Below are positions 40,392 through 43,264 of a stretch of DNA of 43,264 nt, in pieces. A program made the position numbers and the translations under genes. This DNA is from an uncultured bacterium. GTDB taxonomy: Bacteria; Bacillota; Clostridia; Oscillospirales; Ruminococcaceae. Below the pieces are notes generated by a model that had not been told where the DNA came from, made no database searches, and was given only the letters and a program-made list of their open reading frames with translations. Position 1 is the first letter of the stretch. Each line of letters begins with the position of its first letter. The stretch covers positions 1 through 43,264 of the forward strand of contig CAJMLQ010000012.1 of the NCBI GenBank assembly GCA_905214265.1. Direction: 5' to 3'.

Positions 40392-41189
40392 ATGAAACTG
40401 AAGAGAATGTTGGCTGGTGCGGCTGCGATGGTTCTGGCTCTCTCACTCGCTTCCTGCGGCGGCAGCGGCAAAAAGATCGAGAGTGCGGATGATCTTGCGG
40501 ACAGCATTATCGGCGTCCAGGGCGGCACTACTGGTTCGATCTACATTGAAGGCGACATCAATGACGGTCTGTTGGGAAAAGCAACCCTTCAGGAGTTTAA
40601 GTCCGGCATTGAGGCAGTCACCGCTTTGAAGCAGGGCAAGGTCGACGCGGTGGTCATTGACAACGAACCGGCAAAGGTTTTCGTCGAGCAGAACAAGGGC
40701 CTGAAAATCCTGGAAGCCCCTTATATCGTTGAGGACTATGCCATTGCCGTGGCCAAGGAGAACAGTGAGCTGAAAGACCAGATGAATCAGGCCATTCAGG
40801 AGCTGAAGAATGACGGCACGCTGGATTCGCTGCTGGATTACTACATTAACAAAAACGAGAACGCCAAGCCCTATACCTCTCCCGAGGGCATCCAGTATGA
40901 CGGAAAACTCGTTATGGCGACCAATGCGCAGTTCCCGCCCTATGAGTATTATGAAAACGAGCAGATCATGGGGCTGGACGTGGATTTCGCCCGGGCCATC
41001 TGCGACAAGCTGGGCAAGGAACTGGAAATCGCCGACATGGACTTTGATTCCATCATCACCGCCGTTCAGAGCGGCACCAAGGCGGACTTCGCCGCCGCCG
41101 GCCTGACGGTTACAGAAGACCGCCTGAAGAATGTGGACTTCACGGACAGCTACGCTACTGGTGTCCAGGTCATCATCGTAAAAGAATAA
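40392..41189 (+). CDS. Amino acid ABC transporter substrate-binding lipoprotein, circularly permuted
   Basis: A 265-residue lipoprotein: signal peptide 1-21 and lipobox LASC with Cys22. The SBP_bac_3 family normally runs lobe 1, hinge, lobe 2, C-terminal helix. Here residues 27-152 are lobe 2 and the terminal helix (SADDLADSIIGVQGGTTGS, KQGKVDAVVIDNEPAKVFV, QAIQELKNDGTLDSLLDYYI). Residues 153-169 are a linker. Residues 170-265 are the usual N-terminus (GKLVMATNAQFPPYEYY... LTVTEDRLKNVDFTDSYATGVQVIIVKE), ending at the hinge. Joining the last residues to residue 28 restores the family order. Ligand-contact positions are kept: Arg244, Asp90 and the GTTG loop. The frame is intact with one stop. 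With the permease and ATPase downstream it should import polar amino acids. Confidence 0.9.
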   Translation: MKLKRMLAGAAAMVLALSLASCGGSGKKIESADDLADSIIGVQGGTTGSIYIEGDINDGLLGKATLQEFKSGIEAVTALKQGKVDAVVIDNEPAKVFVEQNKGLKILEAPYIVEDYAIAVAKENSELKDQMNQAIQELKNDGTLDSLLDYYINKNENAKPYTSPEGIQYDGKLVMATNAQFPPYEYYENEQIMGLDVDFARAICDKLGKELEIADMDFDSIITAVQSGTKADFAAAGLTVTEDRLKNVDFTDSYATGVQVIIVKE

Positions 41190-41207
41190 TCGTCCTGACG
41201 GATTGCC

Positions 41208-41240
41208 GGAAAGGGACAGGCAGTATGTCTGTCCCTTTCC
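41208..41240 (+). repeat. Intercistronic hairpin between binding protein and permease
   Basis: Perfect 12-bp stem GGAAAGGGACAG / CTGTCCCTTTCC with a 9-nt loop, 19 bp after the binding-protein stop. There is no T-run (GATGTTTTATG follows). Such hairpins often stabilise the upstream message and lower permease expression. Confidence 0.75.
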
Positions 41241-41267
41241 GATGTTTTATGAAAAGGAGGCGCCGGA

Positions 41268-42002
41268 TTGGAATTCCTGGAGAAAATCAAGGATTTTTTT
41301 GTGGGACTGGCCCTGAACTTTGCGGATTCCTTCCACCAAAATTTTATTGCGGACAATCGCTGGAAATATTTGACCAACGGTCTGGCCACCACTCTGGTGA
41401 TTACGGCCGGAGCGCTGGCTTTGGGCGTGGTGCTGGGCTTTTTGCTGGCGCTGGTCCGCACCACCCACGATAAGACCGGGAAGATGGGGTTTCTCAATGG
41501 TTTGGCTAAGCTGTATCTTACGGTGATCCGCGGGACGCCGGTGGTCGTCCAGTTGATGATTATGTACTTCGTCGTGTTCGCTTCCGTGCGGATCAACCAG
41601 GTACTTGTCGCGATCATCGCCTTCGGCATCAACTCGGGGGCGTATGTGGCCGAAATTTTCCGCTCCGGCATCATGAGCATTGACGCCGGGCAGATGGAGG
41701 CCGGTCGGAGCCTGGGATTGACCTACAATCAGACGATGTGGCGGATCATCATGCCCCAGGCGGTGAAGAACGTCCTCCCGGCATTGGGAAATGAGATGAT
41801 CACTCTGCTGAAGGAGACGTCTGTGGCCGGTTATATCGCGCTGCAGGACCTGACCAAGGGCGGCGACATCATCCGCAGCCGTACATACAGCGCCTTCCTG
41901 CCGCTTTTGGCGGTCGCTGCGATTTATCTGGTCCTGGTGTTGATCCTGCAGGCGCTGGTGGGACGTTTGGAAAGGAGGCTGGCCAAGAGTGATCGAAATT
42001 AA
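41268..42002 (+). CDS. Amino acid ABC transporter permease (HisM/GlnP type)
   Basis: A 244-residue membrane protein with about five helices. It has the His/Glu/Gln/Arg-type permease signature: KYLTNGLATTLVITAGALALGVVLGFLLAL, YLTVIRGTPVVVQLMIMYF, INSGAYVAEIFRSGIMSIDAGQMEAGRSLGLTYNQTMWRIIMPQAVKNVLPALGNEMITLLKETSVAGYIALQDL. The EAGRSLG...QAV segment is the EAA loop contacting the ATPase. The start is TTG at 41268, 7 nt after AAAAGGAGG. Its last 14 bases overlap the ATPase gene. It probably works as a homodimer with the flanking gene products. Confidence 0.94.
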   Translation: MEFLEKIKDFFVGLALNFADSFHQNFIADNRWKYLTNGLATTLVITAGALALGVVLGFLLALVRTTHDKTGKMGFLNGLAKLYLTVIRGTPVVVQLMIMYFVVFASVRINQVLVAIIAFGINSGAYVAEIFRSGIMSIDAGQMEAGRSLGLTYNQTMWRIIMPQAVKNVLPALGNEMITLLKETSVAGYIALQDLTKGGDIIRSRTYSAFLPLLAVAAIYLVLVLILQALVGRLERRLAKSDRN

Positions 42003-42714
42003 GAATCTGGAGAAATCCTTTGGCAGCCTGGACGTCCTTCGGGGGATCACCACCACCATTAACAAAGGGGACAAGGTGGTCATCGTCGGGCCGTCCGGTT
42101 CCGGGAAAAGCACCTTTCTGCGCTGCCTTAATCTGCTGGAGACCCCAACAGGGGGAGAAATCTGGTTTGAAGGCCAGCAGATCAACGCGCCCAAGGTCAA
42201 TGTAGACAAGCTGCGCTGCAAGATGGGAATGGTCTTTCAGCACTTCAATCTGTTCCCGCATTTGACGATTCTGCAGAATATCACTCTGGCTCCGGTGCTT
42301 TTGAAGCTTCGGACCAAGGCGGAAGCGGAGGAGAAGGCCCGGGGGTTGCTGTCCCGGATCGGCCTGCTGGAGAAGGCGGATACCTATCCCGCCATGCTGT
42401 CCGGCGGCCAGAAGCAGCGTGTCGCTATTGTCCGCGCGCTGGCCATGAACCCGGACGTCATGCTTTTCGACGAGCCGACCTCGGCATTGGACCCGGAAAT
42501 GGTCGGCGAGGTGCTCCAGCTGATGAAGGATCTGGCGTCGGATGGGATGACCATGGTCTGCGTGACCCACGAAATGGGCTTTGCCCGGGAGGTGGCCAAC
42601 CGCGTGCTGTTCATGGATGAGGGGCTGATTCTCGAGGAGTCCTCCGACCCGGCGGAGTTCTTTTCCAATCCGCAGAATCCCCGGGCCAAGGAGTTTCTGT
42701 CCAAGGTCCTTTGA
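41989..42714 (+). CDS. Amino acid ABC transporter ATP-binding protein (GlnQ type)
   Basis: A 241-residue ATPase of the polar amino acid uptake family. Walker A GPSGSGKSTFLRCLNLLE, Q-loop GMVFQHFNLFPHLTILQNI, signature MLSGGQKQRVAIVRALAMNPDVMLFDEPTSALDPEMVGEV with Walker B and the catalytic Glu, and the switch VCVTHEMGFAREVANRVLFMDEG are all intact. The NLFPHLT motif is typical of GlnQ/HisP. The start is GTG at 41989, 8 nt after AAAGGAGG inside the permease end. It is the last gene of the importer and the last chromosomal gene before the integrative element. Confidence 0.95.
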   Translation: MIEIKNLEKSFGSLDVLRGITTTINKGDKVVIVGPSGSGKSTFLRCLNLLETPTGGEIWFEGQQINAPKVNVDKLRCKMGMVFQHFNLFPHLTILQNITLAPVLLKLRTKAEAEEKARGLLSRIGLLEKADTYPAMLSGGQKQRVAIVRALAMNPDVMLFDEPTSALDPEMVGEVLQLMKDLASDGMTMVCVTHEMGFAREVANRVLFMDEGLILEESSDPAEFFSNPQNPRAKEFLSKVL

Positions 42715-42740
42715 GCGAGTTGTTTATATCAAGGAAAACC

Positions 42741-42808
42741 CTGCCTTTAAGAGCGTTGACATAAGAAAACAAGCAAGAATCTAGTAAAATCAACGCTTTT
42801 AAGGGCAG
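42741..42808. repeat. 19-bp inverted repeat at the edge of the integrative element
   Basis: CTGCCTTTAAGAGCGTTGA (42741-42759) and TCAACGCTTTTAAGGGCAG (42790-42808) are complementary with two mismatches, around a 31-nt AT-rich loop that includes a TTGACA. It begins 26 bp after the ABC ATPase stop. It could be an end or recombination site of the element, or a large terminator hairpin. Confidence 0.7.
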
Positions 42809-42851
42809 TGGGCAAACAGGTTAGCTCAAAAACTGAACAACCAAGCGACAA

Positions 42852-42881
42852 AAGGGATGTTACCGCAAGGCAGCATCCCTT
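42852..42881 (+). repeat. Leader hairpin AAGGGATG / CATCCCTT
   Basis: An 8-bp inverted repeat with an inner CC/GG pair around GCAA, 15 bp before a perfect terminator and upstream of the Cys-rich gene. The pair of hairpins looks like an attenuated leader. Confidence 0.5.
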
Positions 42882-42895
42882 CTCGCATACCCCGA

Positions 42896-42931
42896 CGCCG
42901 CAGATTTTGAAAGAAGTCTGCGGCGTTTTTT
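42896..42931 (+). terminator. Intrinsic terminator or attenuator before the Cys-rich gene
   Basis: Perfect 9-bp stem CGCCGCAGA / TCTGCGGCG (42896-42904, 42917-42925) followed by TTTTTT. It ends 32 bp before the next start codon, so it either terminates the importer operon or attenuates the element genes. Confidence 0.85.
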
Positions 42932-42963
42932 CTGCCCAAATCCACAAAGGAGGCGCAGCCGGA

Positions 42964-43158
42964 ATGTGCTTTATGAGCGGTAAAAGCCGCGCATTTGAAA
43001 TGCTTATGCAGGGCAAGCCCGGTTTTGATCGGTACGAGAACGGCTGCGCCGAGCATGAGAACTGTAACACCTGTCACTTCTACCGTCCGCACTGGAAATA
43101 TCGGTTTTGTGTATATGAAGAAGCAGCCAGACAACGGCAAAATCACAGCACTATATGA
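42964..43158 (+). CDS. Small Cys-rich protein of an integrative element
   Basis: A 64-residue protein starting at the ATG at 42964, 10 nt after AAAGGAGG. It reads MCFMSGKSRAFEMLMQGKPGFDRYENGC, then CNTCHFYRPHWKYRFCVYEEAA. The C-x-x-C-H plus further Cys residues suggest a small zinc-binding fold. I recall similar short proteins just before serine recombinases in clostridial mobilisable elements, but have no name for the family. Its end overlaps the recombinase start by 44 bp in another frame, so the two are probably translationally coupled. Confidence 0.65.
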   Translation: MCFMSGKSRAFEMLMQGKPGFDRYENGCAEHENCNTCHFYRPHWKYRFCVYEEAARQRQNHSTI

Positions 43159-43264
43159 ACGTCTTTCCCATGACGACGAGCGAGCCGGGGAAAGCGTGTC
43201 AATCGAAAATCAAGAGTTAATATGTAAAGGGTGGTTTCTCCCACCTAATACATATGACTGCGGC
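43115..43264 (+). CDS. Serine recombinase, N-terminal fragment
   Basis: Fifty codons up to the window edge. MKKQPDNGKITALYERLSHDDERAGESVSIENQ is the typical N-terminus of large serine recombinases of clostridial conjugative or mobilisable elements (ITALYERLS-x-DDE...GES-x-SI-x-NQ); the catalytic Ser is that of the YxRxS motif (YERLS). After ENQ the expected helix (K-x-L-x-x-YA) is missing; the frame reads ELICKGWFLPPNTYDCG, unlike the family, and a GGGTGG/CCCACC hairpin lies there. The gene may be interrupted at about 43213 or simply divergent. There is no clear ribosome binding site; coupling to the Cys-rich gene is likely. Confidence 0.7.
   Translation, partial: MKKQPDNGKITALYERLSHDDERAGESVSIENQELICKGWFLPPNTYDCG

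Noticed and set aside
40392..41189. Two overlapping or frameshifted partial binding-protein genes instead of one permutant
   Set aside because: There is one signal peptide, one frame, one stop and a sensible linker. Neither half is complete alone and no second copy of either half is nearby.
1..43264. CRISPR arrays, tRNA or rRNA genes
   Set aside because: No regularly spaced repeats, no cloverleaf with the T-arm sequence, and no rRNA-like stretches were seen on either strand.

Overview
The window looks like chromosomal DNA of a GC-rich anaerobic Clostridia, most likely Oscillospiraceae (Oscillibacter/Flavonifractor type). This is inferred from the housekeeping order ylxM-ffh-rpsP-khpA-rimM-trmD, a T-box-controlled leu operon, corrinoid methyl-transfer genes, strong AGGAGG ribosome binding sites, and family signatures read by eye. 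No database search was possible. There are no rRNA, tRNA or CRISPR loci.

Layout, left to right. 1-1964 (minus): the 5' end of a Tad/Flp pilus-type cluster (PP2C phosphatase, CpaE-like, CpaF-like). 2238-5443 (minus): ybaK, a CCA-adding enzyme fused to a GNAT domain, and a ZIP metal transporter. 5999-8911 (plus): xylulokinase, then a SARP/BTAD-type regulator. 9162-12605 (plus): AI-2E-family permease, cardiolipin synthase and a CmpB-like membrane protein. 12683-15680: a glycoside-hydrolase-like gene divergent from an AraC regulator. 15797-17489 (plus): a URO-D/MtaA-type methyltransferase and its corrinoid protein. 17600-17990: a decayed, internally deleted IS200/IS605 relic. 18028-20893 (minus): SGNH hydrolase, uvrC and HPr. 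21154-24758 (minus): the ylxM-ffh-rpsP-khpA-rimM-trmD group, with an internal terminator. 24854-30465 (minus): leuA-leuC-leuD-leuB behind a T-box leader, then a NUDIX-DUF1653 fusion. 30659-34745 (plus): response regulator, histidine kinase and HtrA-type protease. 34834-40038 (minus): two ABC exporters with N-terminal PH-like/zinc-ribbon extensions flanking a DUF1854 protein. 40297-42714 (plus): a polar amino acid ABC importer. 42741-43264: the start of an integrative element, with a long inverted repeat, a small Cys-rich protein and the N-terminus of a serine recombinase.

The most striking observation is the substrate-binding protein at 40392-41189. Its two halves are in the reverse of the family order: lipobox, then lobe 2 with the usual C-terminal helix, then a linker, then the usual N-terminal lobe 1. 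It ends at the hinge strand. This is a natural circular permutation with the ligand-binding residues retained, next to intact permease and ATPase genes. Other points of interest are the CCA-GNAT fusion, the NUDIX-DUF1653 fusion, the terminator inside the ribosomal/tRNA-modification operon, and the DUF1854 double-exporter locus.
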